Shown here in pieces: positions 11,089 through 37,500 of a stretch of DNA of 64,000 nucleotides (the first letter of the stretch is position 1; each line of letters begins with the position of its first letter). This stretch comes from Centroberyx gerrardi (Eukaryota; Chordata; Actinopteri; Beryciformes; Berycidae): assembly GCF_048128805.1 (NCBI RefSeq), contig NC_135997.1:3514470-3578469 (forward strand), written 5' to 3'. The translations under genes and the position numbers were made by a program. The notes below the pieces were generated by a model that searched no databases, was not told where the DNA came from, and saw only the letters and a program-made list of their open reading frames with translations.

Positions 11089-13421
11089 TATATAGTAACT
11101 TTGATCTGTCATTTCTTCCAGTCACATTCACTCCAAATGAGCGCGTTAGGACTAAATGCTTTCTCAAATAACTTTACTTGAAACATGAAACAGTGGCAGT
11201 TGGTGTGACACAGATAAGCAATATCAACAAACTGACCTGTAGTTTATTGAAAAGTGTTTGGCTTCAACCATTTTCCCAAACTTCACAAGTGATGGAGATT
11301 ACTACATCTCTTGTTACTTGAACTGACACTCCTGTCAGTGTGAATGTTTCAAAACAAGAATATTCAAGCACTCTAAAATGTCTCCTTCCCTTCCCAGATG
11401 ACTTTCACCCGTCCTGCAAACCACAGGCAGCTGACCTTCCATGAGATCGCTCAGAGTGCCAAGATCCCCGTCAATGAGGTCAGTTAGACACCGAGTATAT
11501 TTAGTCAATCTGTCAATAACTGTCAATGAAACCTTTGGCAGTAGTTAGCATGGCTAACTTTGATTACCAGGGGGAAAAGGCTGTTTCATTTGCATTTTAT
11601 GTTTCTGTATTTATGTCTATACAGACTGTATTTAGGCTGAGAGCGTTAAGCCTCAGTTAAGTTTTTAGATTTTACATATCAGTCTTTTTTTTTGGTCTTT
11701 TTCCCTCAAAAGCTCCTCAGGAACTGTAGCCTGCTAAAATACTGTTGAAACAGAACAACAGAATCTGATCCCATTCCTCTCAGTTGGTGTAATAATGAGT
11801 TTGAGGTCTTGAGTTTTGCTCTAAATAATAAAATATGTTTTAGGGAGCTAGAACCTGGCTGTGTTAAGAACAGATCGGTGGTTTTACAGGGGAATGTGTA
11901 AAGATGTGTGGTGTGTCCTGCTGGCTGGGAGAACTCATAACCCAGAGCTGTTCTTGATGCTTGTTAACTGGTTCGTGTGTCGCTCCCCTGCAGGTGGAGC
12001 TGCTGGTGATGAAGGCTCTGTCTGTGGGCCTGATCAAAGGCAACATTGATGAGGTGGACCAGAAGGTGCAGATGACCTGGGTGCAGCCCAGAGTGCTGGA
12101 CCTGCAGCAGGTAAACACTCACTACTCAGTTATGCATTCAACAAGAGAAAGGAATATGTTTTTGTTTGTGTAATTGGTTGATTAACCGTAATTTCTCTGT
12201 TTAATGCAACCTGAATCTTTGCATTCAGACCTTTTGCTGAGGAAAAGTAATTGATACATACATGCTGAGCGATACTAGAAACCTGAGCATTAAAGGAAAA
12301 ATCCGCCCTCAAACACTTTTAGAAACAGCTACTGGTGATGTATCTTGCAATTCTTGGCATATTTTGTTGATTGGTCGTGTATTCTTCCCTACAAAGGTAA
12401 ACAGCAGTAACTGTTTTTTTTGTTTTTCGAAGGTCAAACTTCATGGTTCATTTTTAGATTACATTTGTAACAAAAAAAAGACCCATAGGTGCTACTAAAC
12501 AATATATATCATCCACTCCTGTATCAAGAATACTTTTGTCTGGACAGGAGATGATGAAGATGAAGATAATGAAGTAAATTTTTCTCAGCCCTTCAGCAGT
12601 ATTTTGACCGCAGTGTTTTTCTTATTCGGTGTCAGCACTGTAGAATCAAAGAGCGAGGGCTTCTTTCTAGAGCCGCCATTTTGCACCGAAGTTCAACAAT
12701 CATACAGGGAGAAATCCATCGTAGAAGAGGAGAGACCGATTTCTCCACCCACAGGAGCAGGAGATGGACCAGAATGCAATGCAGCCAGGTTGGGTTTTGA
12801 GTAAGGGGCACGAGTCTCGCTTTTTCTCACCTGGGGGAAAAACTCGCTCTGTTGTCACCATCGCGCTCTCCATTGACGATGATGTATAATCCTCAGCTGA
12901 GTGCAACACGTTGGGGCCCGTTCTCTGGGAGTTGTCACAAGGCATTCTGGGAAATGCAGGAAATCACTAACTGAAGTAGAGGTCACTTTACACACACAGC
13001 ATCCCCTATGATGCCTTCATTTGGTCCAGTTTGGGAGGAGAGTTACTGAAATATTCCAGCAGAGACCGAAGCTCAAAGAGGCTTTATAGAATAGAGTACC
13101 TGGTAAAGTGTTTCAGGGTGGATTCTTCCTTTTTTATTTATTCTCATGTTTTTTTTTATTTTGAAGTTTGCATCAAGTTGCCATCTGTCTGTGCAGCAGA
13201 GCCAGATGTTGTGTCAAAACGAGTCGTTGCAGGAGGGACGGAGAGAACATTTTCTACAGCAGATATATATTGTGTAATATATCATCTGGCTCGTCTCACC
13301 CTCACTGTGTTGGACGCCGTTTCAGATCAAAGGTATGAAGGAGAGGTTGGACTTCTGGTGCGGCGACGTTAAGAACATGGCCATGCTGGTGGAGCAGCAG
13401 GCGCACGACATCCTGACCTGA
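6599..13421 (+). CDS. psmd13: 26S proteasome non-ATPase regulatory subunit 13 (Rpn9)
   Basis: Thirteen coding exons: 6599-6699, 7581-7659, 8641-8675, 8792-8847, 8956-8999, 9137-9223, 9324-9495, 10272-10351, 10444-10569, 10950-11012, 11398-11478, 11994-12110 and 13326-13421. They total 1137 nt, or 378 residues, against 376 in human, with all junctions GT/AG and in frame. Near-identical blocks include [52 protein letters not shown] and [18 protein letters not shown]. The end is QAHDILT, as in mammals. Helical repeats fill the N-terminal half, and a PCI domain (about residues 170-340) places the subunit in the proteasome lid, where it helps hold the deubiquitinase module Rpn11/Rpn8. The gene is transcribed away from sirt3. 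Its introns carry several repeats; intron 12 holds an 840-bp element. Confidence 0.96.
7190..7262 (+). repeat. LINE-type 3' tail
   Basis: It reads GTAAAGCCCTTTGAGACATG, then GTGATACAGGGCTATATAAA, then TAAACATAACTTGA. This is a tail found at the 3' end of many dispersed fish retroposons. It lies in psmd13 intron 1, preceded by about 100 bases of irregular GTACATGATG repeats. Confidence 0.55.
9638..9676. repeat. Near-perfect palindrome in psmd13 intron 7
   Basis: GATGATGTTGGTGGTGATCC is followed directly by its reverse complement, missing three bases. The DNA just downstream (about 9690-9800) has the phrase CCAAATTTCATGGAAAACCG, common in fish dispersed repeats. The palindrome is therefore probably part of such a repeat. 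Confidence 0.6.
12292..13131 (+). mobile_element. Miniature DNA element with AAGGAAAAATCC ends, copy A
   Basis: The left end reads AAGGAAAAATCCGCCCTCAA. The right end, at about 13105-13131, is close to its reverse complement. The interior contains CTAGAGCCGCCATTTTGCAC and TTTCTCCACCCACAGGAGCA, both shared with copies at 15806-16626 (inverted) and 57454-58152. No transposase frame is present. The TTAA overlapping the left border hints at piggyBac-type insertion, but the right border does not confirm this. It lies in psmd13 intron 12. Confidence 0.7.
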
Positions 13422-13590
13422 AGAGCTTCCCCTCTGTCCTGTCTCCTTCCTCCACAGGGACACCGAGGGAAACCTCACTTCACTCTGCTGCACCCGCCGA
13501 TTTCAGTTTTGTATTATTGTTTCTCTCTGTTCGTTCTTTGTGTTACTGTAAGCATTTATTACCAAACCATAAATTACGTTGTATTTTACA

Positions 13591-13596
13591 AATAAA
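13591..13596 (+). terminator. psmd13: psmd13 polyadenylation signal
   Basis: An AATAAA hexamer 170 bases after the stop codon, giving a short 3' UTR. It is the first such hexamer downstream of the gene. Confidence 0.75.
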
Positions 13597-14157
13597 ACAT
13601 CTGGTTGGAACGTTATCCTCACATCATGGACTACGATTATTGTCTTTACATAATAAATAAAATATGTCCAGACTGAAACTCTGTTGACCCACAGCAACAT
13701 GTATTTGTGTTTTCTCTTAACGAGCAACCTGATTGAAATCTCTGCAGCACTGCTTTGTTAATTCAGACTTTTCTGTCAAATCCGTCAGCTGGATGCTGCA
13801 GTAATCCCCGGGGGAAATCAGTAGCACAATAAGGTGCTCAAAAGATCTGAAACTCTGAGATGGTTGTTTTGTTTTTAAGTTTATCTGTTTAGTGTTAAGA
13901 TGAATACTTTCTATTGCAAGAAATCCTTCAGACAGAACGGAAGGTAAGAGAGAGTGAGGGAGAAACATCTGAGATGTCGGCCATCTGCTTGCTCAAAATG
14001 GCCTTCTGCCGACTCACACGTATTGTCTCCTGGTTGTCAGATCATCGTCGGCTTTGGCCGTAAGATGAATAATACATTTAAATGTTTTAGGCAGTGTTGG
14101 CTTGTTTTAGTACATTACAGTATTACAGTTTTCAATCATGTTTTTAGATGTGATTTC

Positions 14158-14588
14158 CAAGGGTGGAAGGAACTAATTACATTTACTTAACTTACTGTAA
14201 TTGAGTGGCTTTTTTTGTGTACTTTTTTGAGCATTTTCTAAAGTCACTTGAGTGCATTTTTACTTAAGTATTGCACTTCACTACATATTAAGTCACATCC
14301 ATTACAGAGGATAGATTTAGCAGTCCATATGCAAACAGAAACCAGACCGATGTAAATTGGCCAATCCAGATCCATTCACAGTGAGAAGAATAATCTGGTT
14401 TTACTTTGTGTACTTTATTTTGTAATTTCCTAATTTTCCAATTAAAATAATCTAGTTTGAACTCTGACCTCTCATTATGTTAGAATCACATGGGGAAGAT
14501 CACAGCAGTTTTCTCTTTTCTAAAAAGTAACTTTTACTCTGAGTAACAGTACTTCTACTAGTAGGATATTCTACTCCTTCCAGCCCTG
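14158..14588. mobile_element. hAT-type miniature element
   Basis: The left end reads CAAGGGTGGAAGGAACTA and the right end TACTCCTTCCAGCCCTG, an imperfect inverted pair of the CAGGGCTGGAAGGAGTA type. Flanking 8-mers GTGATTTC (14150-14157) and GTGAGTTG (14589-14596) agree at 6 of 8 positions, consistent with an aged target duplication. The interior has TTACTTAAGTA-like words and no frame. Confidence 0.7.
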
Positions 14589-15805
14589 GTGAGTTGCTCC
14601 TGTCTGGTTGATGTGAACCAGTGAGCTCAGCTGTTTGGTTGCAGACCCTCAGCTCTTCGTGTCTCTCGGTTGTCCATCCTGCTCTAAACAGATTCTCAGT
14701 GGAACTGGGTCACAACACATCGCTCCTCTTCTGGTGCCTCTTTATTAGCTCCCCATAAAACATCAGTGTGTCTTTTTTTCTGGCCTACAAGGTGCAACAT
14801 GAACTATCCTGTCCTACATAGCTGACTTACCAAATCCTGTTGCACGAGCCTATGCTTTACTGACCAAATCCTCGTCATTTCTAGAAAATATCACTGCAGG
14901 TCTTTTTCTTCATGAAGGATCTTCCCGCTTAAATCAGAAAATCAGACCCAGTCCACCATTCACCTCTTCATTTTAGTTCTTTAAGTTCTTTAACACCCTG
15001 TAGCCATGCATTTACATCTGGCTGCTCGATCTGTGCAGTATTGCTGTTTTGTCTTTTTGCTGCTTTTTGGCTGCTTTGTCTGTTCAGCCATGGTGGCTGT
15101 CGCTGCTCATTCTTCTTCTTCTGTTGATTCCAAACAAACCGGAAACATAAAACGCATCACTTCCTGTGTGGCAGAGGATTTTTCCAGGAAAGAGCTACCA
15201 GACACCGGCAGACAATGGGAAAGCTTTAACTGGATATAGGTTGGATCACTGTTGTGTTATATCAATCAATGATAAAGGGAAGCAAAACAGACATTTCTTT
15301 GTACGATGTCACAGATTATTACTTAAACTTTAAAATACACTTGGAACTGGAACCAAAACTTTATCTTAACCTTGTACTTTTTAGTTTCCTCCTATGCTAT
15401 CTTACCAAAACCACATTTCCCCCCTTAACCAAGAGGTTCACAACAAGCAGCATCACTTATTTTGACACATGAAGGAGCCAACAAAGTGGTAAATACGACT
15501 CTGAAAGTCTGAATTTAATGCTGTAGGCTCTGTCTTTATTAAAAACCTTAAAGAAAGATATAGTGTCTGTCATTATTTAGATTCTTCTGCTGGTAATGTG
15601 GTTTAGCTCGACAATATTTATCGGCCCAATAAACACAAATAAGCCTGGTACAATGGTTTTAGGGTGTAACGCAAAAGTAAGGGAACAACTAGTGTAACTA
15701 ATTACTTTTCTCAGGGAGTAATAAATAAAGTAATTCATTACTTTAAAAAAAAGTAACAAGTAATGTGTAATTTATTACTTTTTCCAGTAACAACCCCAAC
15801 ACTGG

Positions 15806-16626
15806 TGATAGCAGAGCAAGAGTCCATCCTCTTACTCAAACTCCAACCTGTCTCTCTGCTGCATTGCATTCTGGTCTCTCTCCTGCTCCTGTGGGTGGAG
15901 AAATTGGTCTCTCTCCTCTTCTACGATGGATTTCTCCCTGTATGATTGTTGAACGTCTCTTGGTGCAAAATGGCGGCTCTAGAAAGAAGCCGTCGCTCTT
16001 TGATTCTGAGGGACTGACACCAAAACCTGACGTTTACCGCTGATGTTTTACATCCTGAAACATTTTCTCATATCAAACTCCATTGCAGCTGCTGGAAATA
16101 TCTGGATGCAACATCACAGCCAGTTATCTGTGGGAGTGTTGAAGTGTTTTGAGGGGAAACTTTGCCTTTAAAACCTTTTGATTTATTCTCATATACATAA
16201 ATATACATATGAGATATTATATATGCATTGAGTTGCCATCTGTTTGCGCAGCAGTGCCAGATGTTGCAGCAAAATGATTTGTTGAAAACACAGTGAAAAG
16301 TGTTTTAGGCTGGATTTTGTAACTCAGTCAGCTGTGGACAGAAGACAGACAGATGACGACTCTCTGCACACTGTAACATTAGAAAAGTGTTTCCAGCTCA
16401 ACAACAGTTTTAGAGCCATTTTATGGTGTTATAAGTTTTAATGCTCAGTCTGTCACTCATCGTCTCTCATTCATTTTCCACTGAGTGTCTTTTGGTGACT
16501 TTACAGATTAGTCTTTGTTTTCTATTTTCTAACTTTCTAACTTTTTCCTCTTCACCCTTTTCAACTTTTCAACCGCTCTTTGTAACAACTCTGCGAATCA
16601 TGTTTTACGGTGGATTTTCCCTTTAA
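15806..16626 (-). mobile_element. AAGGAAAAATCC-family element, copy B, inverted
   Basis: It is the reverse complement of much of copy A, including the CTAGAGCCGCCATTTTGCAC segment at about 15965-15985. It ends on the plus strand with GGTGGATTTTCCCTTTAA, the inverted family end. The other end is missing where it meets an hAT-like fragment at about 15790. Extra material at 16200-16340 is also shared with copy A near 13130-13240. Confidence 0.6.
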
Positions 16627-18779
16627 GATTTTTCCTCACCTCCTATGAAAATGATCTCATTCTGTGACATACAAATGATAAAACACTTGATATAAAACTT
16701 AAAGTACTTTAATGCTTCCAGTTTTAGGATTCAGCTCCGGTGTAAACAGCTGAACTTGAGTGTTTGTGTGTGTGTGTGTATTGTGTGTGCACTCGTGTGT
16801 GTGTGTGCATGCAAGCAAGTGTGTGTGAGTCTGTGTTGTACGGGAAGTCTTTAAGTTAAATTTGTCTTCATTTCGTCTTCGTACTCCTTCAAGTAAAAGA
16901 AAAGCTATCGGGCAGAAAAAAGCAAACAATCGTGACAAACTGAATCCAGACAGTCTCCTCTCCTCTGTGCGGCTCATTCATTTGTTCCACATCTCTCACT
17001 GACATCACACTCACATCCAGCACTGATGTGTTCTGCGGTGCTAGTGGCAATCTCCTGCTTTCTGGCATGAATGTGATAATGCTTTGACATAGATTTTTGA
17101 AATTTGATAATCACAAAAAAAAAAGTAAAAAAAAGAAGAAAAAAAGGCCTATTTGAAGGGACACAAGGTGCTAAAAATACTCCTCCGTCTTGACAGAGGA
17201 GATGTCAAACAGAGGTGTTAATTCACTTCTGCTGGGTTATTTCCAAGCATGCTAAGTGTTGTTTTCATAGTGAATTCAAAGGTATCAGCAGGCTTCAACC
17301 ATAGTTTCTATATTGAGTGATATATGATGTCTCTTTTTCTCTATTAAAATCTTAAAGAACCTATTATAGAGCTGCCACAAGTAAAACATCTGGTGAGTCT
17401 GTTAATCATTTAAAATTTTTTGGTTCAGTGTATACAGAAAGCCAAATAAGACTTTTAAAGATTTTTTTTAATGCAACCTGGAATTGAATTTAAGACCAAT
17501 TTAAAAATCAAAATGCAGAGACAAAGCTGAACACGCCTATCTCTGACTGAACATAGCAAATGGGAACTGTGAAATTGGAGTATAAGAAAAAGGGCAACAT
17601 GAATTAAGAGACATGAAGTCCAGCTGTGTTTGGTAAAGCAGATGGATCCATATTCTGCTCTGTATTAATCTAATAATGAACATGCAGCACAAACTGCATG
17701 ATGACAAAAATGTAAGATTAAGACCTCAAATCCATCCTCATATGTCCTCAAAGACATATTAATACTTATTTCTTACTACTGTAATAAAATTGAGCCTGAA
17801 ATTTAGATGAGAAGACTTTTTCAGACTTTTGAAGGACCTGTGGACACCCTGGGTATTACAGTTAGGGGTATTATGGATGGATACTGATAAATTGTGTTAT
17901 TCACTTGAAATGAATCCTCATTTTATTAGGATTAAGTATTTTTGATGATGCAGCACATTTGTTGTTTGGAATGCTTGATACATCTTTGTAAAATGCACTG
18001 ATAAAAAAAGACCCAGTTTCATGTTACTGTCAGACACAGAATATTTGAAAAAGATAAAGAATGCTTAAATCCATTATTGCTTACAAGCTTGAGTTGTGGC
18101 CACTTTGGAGACTCTTAATGACTGTTAAAAAAAAAAGAACCCTTTTGGATCTTTACCTTACAAACTTGTCTCCAGCAGGTCTTAATGATTACCTTAATTT
18201 TAATGTGATGTAATGAAATTTTTTGCCATATTTCTATTGATAATTTTGTATTTTTACTATTCCTATTGTGTTTGCCTGCTTGTATGATCTGCCTCTAATT
18301 CTGTCTTTTCCCTCCTGTTTAGGGGAAAATTCTCAGTGAAAGGATTTTTCAGGCATCATCCAAATTTGGATTATGTATTTATATATTTATTTTTCTTATG
18401 GTTGCATTGTTGACGGATAGAACAGAAAATCACTTGCAGGCCTGTTATGTGTTTTGTATATATTGTTATGCTCGATTTAACAATTGGTGTCGACCAGGCG
18501 TCACCTGATTGGCTCTTGTGGGTCAAACTAACATGTAGAAGACGGTTCTCATTTCTGTAAACATATCCAGTGCCGAAACACTGTTCCTAATAAAGATGCT
18601 GTAATAGTAAAGTTCAGTTTATTTATTTGTTGACTTGTGGTTTCCTGTCACCTTATACAGCTCTACTGTTAAGCATTATTATTTTAACTAGATTGTTATT
18701 ATACACTGTTTCACTAGCAAAGACCACACCACAAGTTAACAATTAACGGTTTAATGAGAATAAAAGTTGATTATAGTCA

Positions 18780-19050
18780 TTGTTACAATAGGTACTACAC
18801 TGATGACTTTGTTTTTATATATATATATATGTATAGTTTTTAATGGGGGGGATCTTTTGTAATTGTATTTGGTTTTTGTAATGTTCATATTGTTTTAATT
18901 GGGAAGGGGGAGTATTTCTGTAATTCTATTATGTATTTATGTATGTATATGTGAAAGCATGAGTATACTTATATGTTTTTAGCATGGACCTCAGGAAGAG
19001 TAGTTGTTGCCGTGGTAACAACTAATGGGGATCCAAATAAAGAATAAACA
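18780..19050 (+). mobile_element. LINE 3' end (L2/CR1-like)
   Basis: It ends GAAGAGTAGTTGTTGCCGTG, then AACTAATGGGGATCCAAATA, then AAGAATAAA, a tail typical of fish L2/CR1-type LINEs. No open frame is left. A related tail in the opposite orientation lies at 36335-36400. Confidence 0.65.
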
Positions 19051-19437
19051 ATAGTAGATAGTAGCAGTTGTCCAAGACTCTGCCGAGCCTGACGGTTACT
19101 GAGGAAGAGAAGAGAAACGGAGGAGACATACGAATAAGTAGATGGAGGAAGGGAAGGATGGAGAGGGGGATGAAAGGATGGAGGGATGGAGAGGGAAGAG
19201 GTAAAGATGTTGGAGTGGGGGAGGGTGTGTGGGACGGTTGGATGGGTTGGACAGGTAATTAGAGGTGTAGCTGAGGCTTGGTCCTCGCTCCCGAACCTAA
19301 ACTAAGGCTTTAACTTCATATAAACACAGCAGACCTACGTGTGTCTCATCGGACCGCTGTCACGTCTACTTTGTGACTATTTTCTGGTCACCATTAAATC
19401 CAGCAGATGGTCAGAAAGATTTCCAATACCATCATTC

Positions 19438-19475
<38 letters not shown>

Positions 19476-19880
19476 GTCCATCGATTAAACTGTCCATTGA
19501 TTAGAAAATATCATTTATTTACCATGGACACCACATGGACTGCTCTAGATAACGGTGATGTGTTGGATTGTCAGATTGTAATGCAGCTCCCATATTGTGG
19601 CACCATATGGGCAGACTGGGATAAAAACACAAATGGAAAGTTCTATGTGGGTTTTTTGGCCACTTTACTCGAACGTCTACTGTGTGGGTCTCTCTGGACT
19701 CCACTAAAGATTAGTCAAGTGACAGCTACAGTCCATCGCTTTGCCTGTGAGACAACAGCGGAAAGACTAACAACAATTAGCTGAGGAGCGTACGCCTCGG
19801 GATCAATAAGCACACAAACCACCGGTTATCAAGAAACAGATTGCTGACTACCCAGATTTCTGTCTGGGAGGAGGAGTGAA

Positions 19881-19916
<36 letters not shown>

Positions 19917-20000
19917 GAGGCTGGATAATTAGGAAAAGCAGGCTGTATCCCCAAAGGGAAAGAGCAGCGAGCGCCATGCATGCTGCTATTCCCACCGTCC

Positions 20001-34387
<14,387 letters not shown>

Positions 34388-35696
34388 GCTTATACAGGTA
34401 TGATCTACTAAGACTTATTGATACCTACAGTATATTATATTATTACTTACTGAGACGGACATTCTGCCTATTCGACTGGAGCCCACAGCCCAAGTGACGG
34501 ACACAGCAAAGCCTTTCTATTGTTGCTACTGGTCTTTTCACCTTTGTTGAAGCCCGTTTGAGTTTCTATGACAACACCGTTCCTTTTGAAATGCCTATTT
34601 TGAGCTTGCAACCATAGCGAAAGGTATTCGATAAGTGTCATAAGAAAGCAAAGAGCGCAGCTTTAAAATAGTGTGGTATAGTAGGACACACATGCATGGG
34701 TGTTCATCACCTACTGTAAAATGGACTGGGGATGGCACAGGCAGTTTTGCCCATTTTTCCACTCTAGACGACAATACAGCGACCCCTATGTTTCATTTAT
34801 CATGACAAACATTGAACATGCTAGCCAAGAGCATGGCACACACACTCCATCCTAAACCCCACAGACAATACCCCCCTTTTTGCCTTTTACCCCTTTTCCC
34901 TTCGGCCCCATCCACCACTCTCAATCCCTATTAGCACTATGCGCTACAGAACTATGCTGCAAGAGTAGATCCATTTTAAAGGGCTCCGTCATTATTCTTT
35001 TCTTTTTCACCATGAAATACACAAACACACACAACCATTGCATGAGGCTGTGTAGAGTTTAAAAAGTGCATTTTCTATCCCTTTAACATCACTGTTCTGT
35101 CTTCATTTGTACACACTCCACCCAGATGATCAGTTCTGGTCACTGCGCCTGTCGGCAGAGATTTGGGATCAGCGCCATTTCACATCCAAACCAAATCACA
35201 GAATCCGACCGTATCGGATTCACATTTGATTCATGAATTGAATATCAGCCACAACACTCTCTATTGGCTCGGATCCATGAATCAAATCTTGAGTAACTTC
35301 CTGAATTTATTGTAAATGAAGTGGAATTTATGTCAACCCTACCACTTACACGTCAGCACACATCCAGTCTCAGTGACACACACACGCACACACACACACA
35401 CACAAACACATAATACACATTTAACTACTGACATATTGAGGAGGATTCAGCCTTGCCCCTTTGTACAGCTTTGAGACTGTTATGTTATAACCACTAATTC
35501 TAATATATATGTGTATGTGTCATTATTATTCAAGTTTGTTACTTTTTGCAGTTTGCAAGACAGAGAGAATGCTGAGTGCCTCGTATTTATTCATTTTTTG
35601 TCTCAACTTTATTTAACCCTAAACCCCCGACCCTTGATAAAACACCCCTAGTGGGCAGGCTAAGGGGAGATGATTAACCTTCAACATTAAGAAAGG

Positions 35697-35795
35697 TAAC
35701 CCTAACCCTAACCCCACCCCACCCCACCTCTCACCCTACCCCCTCACTCCGCCCACCCCCCCACCCCCCACCCCCCCACCCCACCCCACACACCA
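35697..35795. repeat. Telomere-like repeats fused to a C-rich tract
   Basis: Three TAACCC units (35697-35714) run straight into ACCCC and CCCACC repeats, almost without G. The minus strand therefore has many runs of three or more G. A shorter CCTAACCCTGACCCTAAC segment lies at about 29404. Confidence 0.85.
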
Positions 35796-36334
35796 ACACC
35801 CCCTGAAATGGCATGCACTGTTTTGTCTCTCTCCCAGTCCCCCTTTTGAACCAGTCAAAAAGGGAAAATGGGGTTTCTACAGTGTCATTTCCAGACACTC
35901 TGGGCCGGATGAGATTTTTTTCAGCATGTTTGTTTAGCCTGCTCAATCTGGTGTCAGTTTGTGAGTTTCTGCCTCTCGTCTCTTTATCCAGCAACACAAG
36001 GCTACATGAGACATGGAGAGCAGTGTAAAATAAACGCTAGCTTTTAACTCTCAGTGGATACTGAAATGTCCTGAGTTTATGAATGATATAAAAAGAAACT
36101 CTCTGCTACTGTATGTTTTATACTTCGCACCCGGTGACATCATCATGTTGTGACATCATTGCATGCCCAAGCATGCTCTTTCTTACTCTTTGGTTTATGA
36201 GGTTGTTTCGAAGTTAATGTGGAGAAAATAATGAAATGTTTGAAATTAATGAGCTTGGTGTGGTTATTACTGCTGCCTGAAATATTCAATCAGATATTTC
36301 AACTTCATAAAGGTTAACACTTTCATTTCGGCAA

Positions 36335-36400
36335 TATTGTTTATTTGGATGCCCATTAGTTGTTGCCAAGGGAACAACTATTCCTGGGTTCCACATGATT
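36335..36400 (-). mobile_element. LINE 3' tail (L2/CR1-like), inverted
   Basis: It contains GGATGCCCATTAGTTGTTGC and CAAGGGAACAACTATTCCTG, the reverse complement of the tail at 19000. Only the tail is recognisable. Confidence 0.6.
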
Positions 36401-37424
36401 CATGAATATGTAAACAGTGGGTAAGTATGAGAGGTAATACATCATATCACCTACTTTCCTGAAGTGCATTAGTTTTATCAACAGTGAACCTTATGCGTCA
36501 AGACTGTGACCTCCTGGTTTGACGTTTTTACCCTTTTCATAACCCTCCCACAACGTACAAATGCCGTCTGCTAAAAGAGGAAAAAGCAGAGCCAACGTTC
36601 GGGGAGCGTTGCACTGTGGGACGGGCCAGGAGGACTGGAAGATGTCAATCACTCTTTCCATGCAGCAGGATGAGCTAACATGAATCAAACAGGCCAACAA
36701 TTCAAGCGGGCACAGACCTGTTATTATCTGTTAATTGTTCACAACAAGTCAACCCACCGCATTCACCGATTCCACTCTTGCAGCATCTAAACTAAAATAA
36801 AAGCAGAACAGGAACAAGGTGAGTGAAGCAGAAGGTTCAGGTGAGCTGGGAGGATCACAACAAACGCCGCTGACCCTGACTACACAGACACACACCGATA
36901 TGACAGGCTGCTTGCTGCTGCCGAAGGTGGAAATGGGATTCTCTTATGTTTATCAAAGCTGTCAGTAATATTCAGCTGATGGAGAGACGCCGCTCAGTTT
37001 TTAACCTGTATACACTGTTACAGCCTTTTCCTAGATAAAATAACCACAATAGGTTGATCATGAAACATTCAACGGTCAGTGTAGGTTTTTTAAGACAGTT
37101 TTGTATGTGCTGAAGTGAGTCCATGTTACTGCAACAGCTGTGTGTGTTTGCAGTGGCGTGCACAGACTCTTTAAGGGTCAGGGGCAAAACTCTGAGAAAG
37201 GGCACCGTTCCACTTAATGCGTTCCCCTTATGGGGGACTGAAACTGCCTTTAAAATGTTTTTTCTGGTGACTTTTGAGAAACTGATTGTGATTTTAATCT
37301 ACTACTTCAAAGTAATGTTGGGAAAAAATCATTGACCCATATATAAGAAAAATGTATCCCTGCCACATAAGAAACAAGACTAAGCGTCTAACAGCCCCGC
37401 AACGTTGAATTTTGCTGTATGTCC

Positions 37425-37500
37425 CTGCAGGGAATTGAACTTGAGTCTCCCATAGATTCTGCAGTCTAACTCCCTGCGGCACACTTTCATCCACCGACCG
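37425..37500 (-). repeat. Possible tRNA-derived SINE head
   Basis: On the minus strand GTGCCGCAGGGAGTTAGACT resembles an A box and, about 40 bases on, AAGTTCAATTCCC resembles a B box. The spacing is roughly that of a tRNA, but the stems do not pair well. This is weak. Confidence 0.25.

Larger units (their letters stand above)
13597..20000. other. Repeat-rich spacer between psmd13 and jph3
   Basis: No coding exon could be supported. It contains an hAT-type element (14158-14588), part of a second hAT-like repeat near 15700-15800, an inverted copy of the AAGGAAAAATCC family, a LINE tail near 19000 and CT/GA runs at 19438-19475 and 19881-19913. The stretch 16700-18780 is AT-rich, unclassified DNA. 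AATAAAG at about 18589 has no upstream gene that I can see. Confidence 0.55.
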
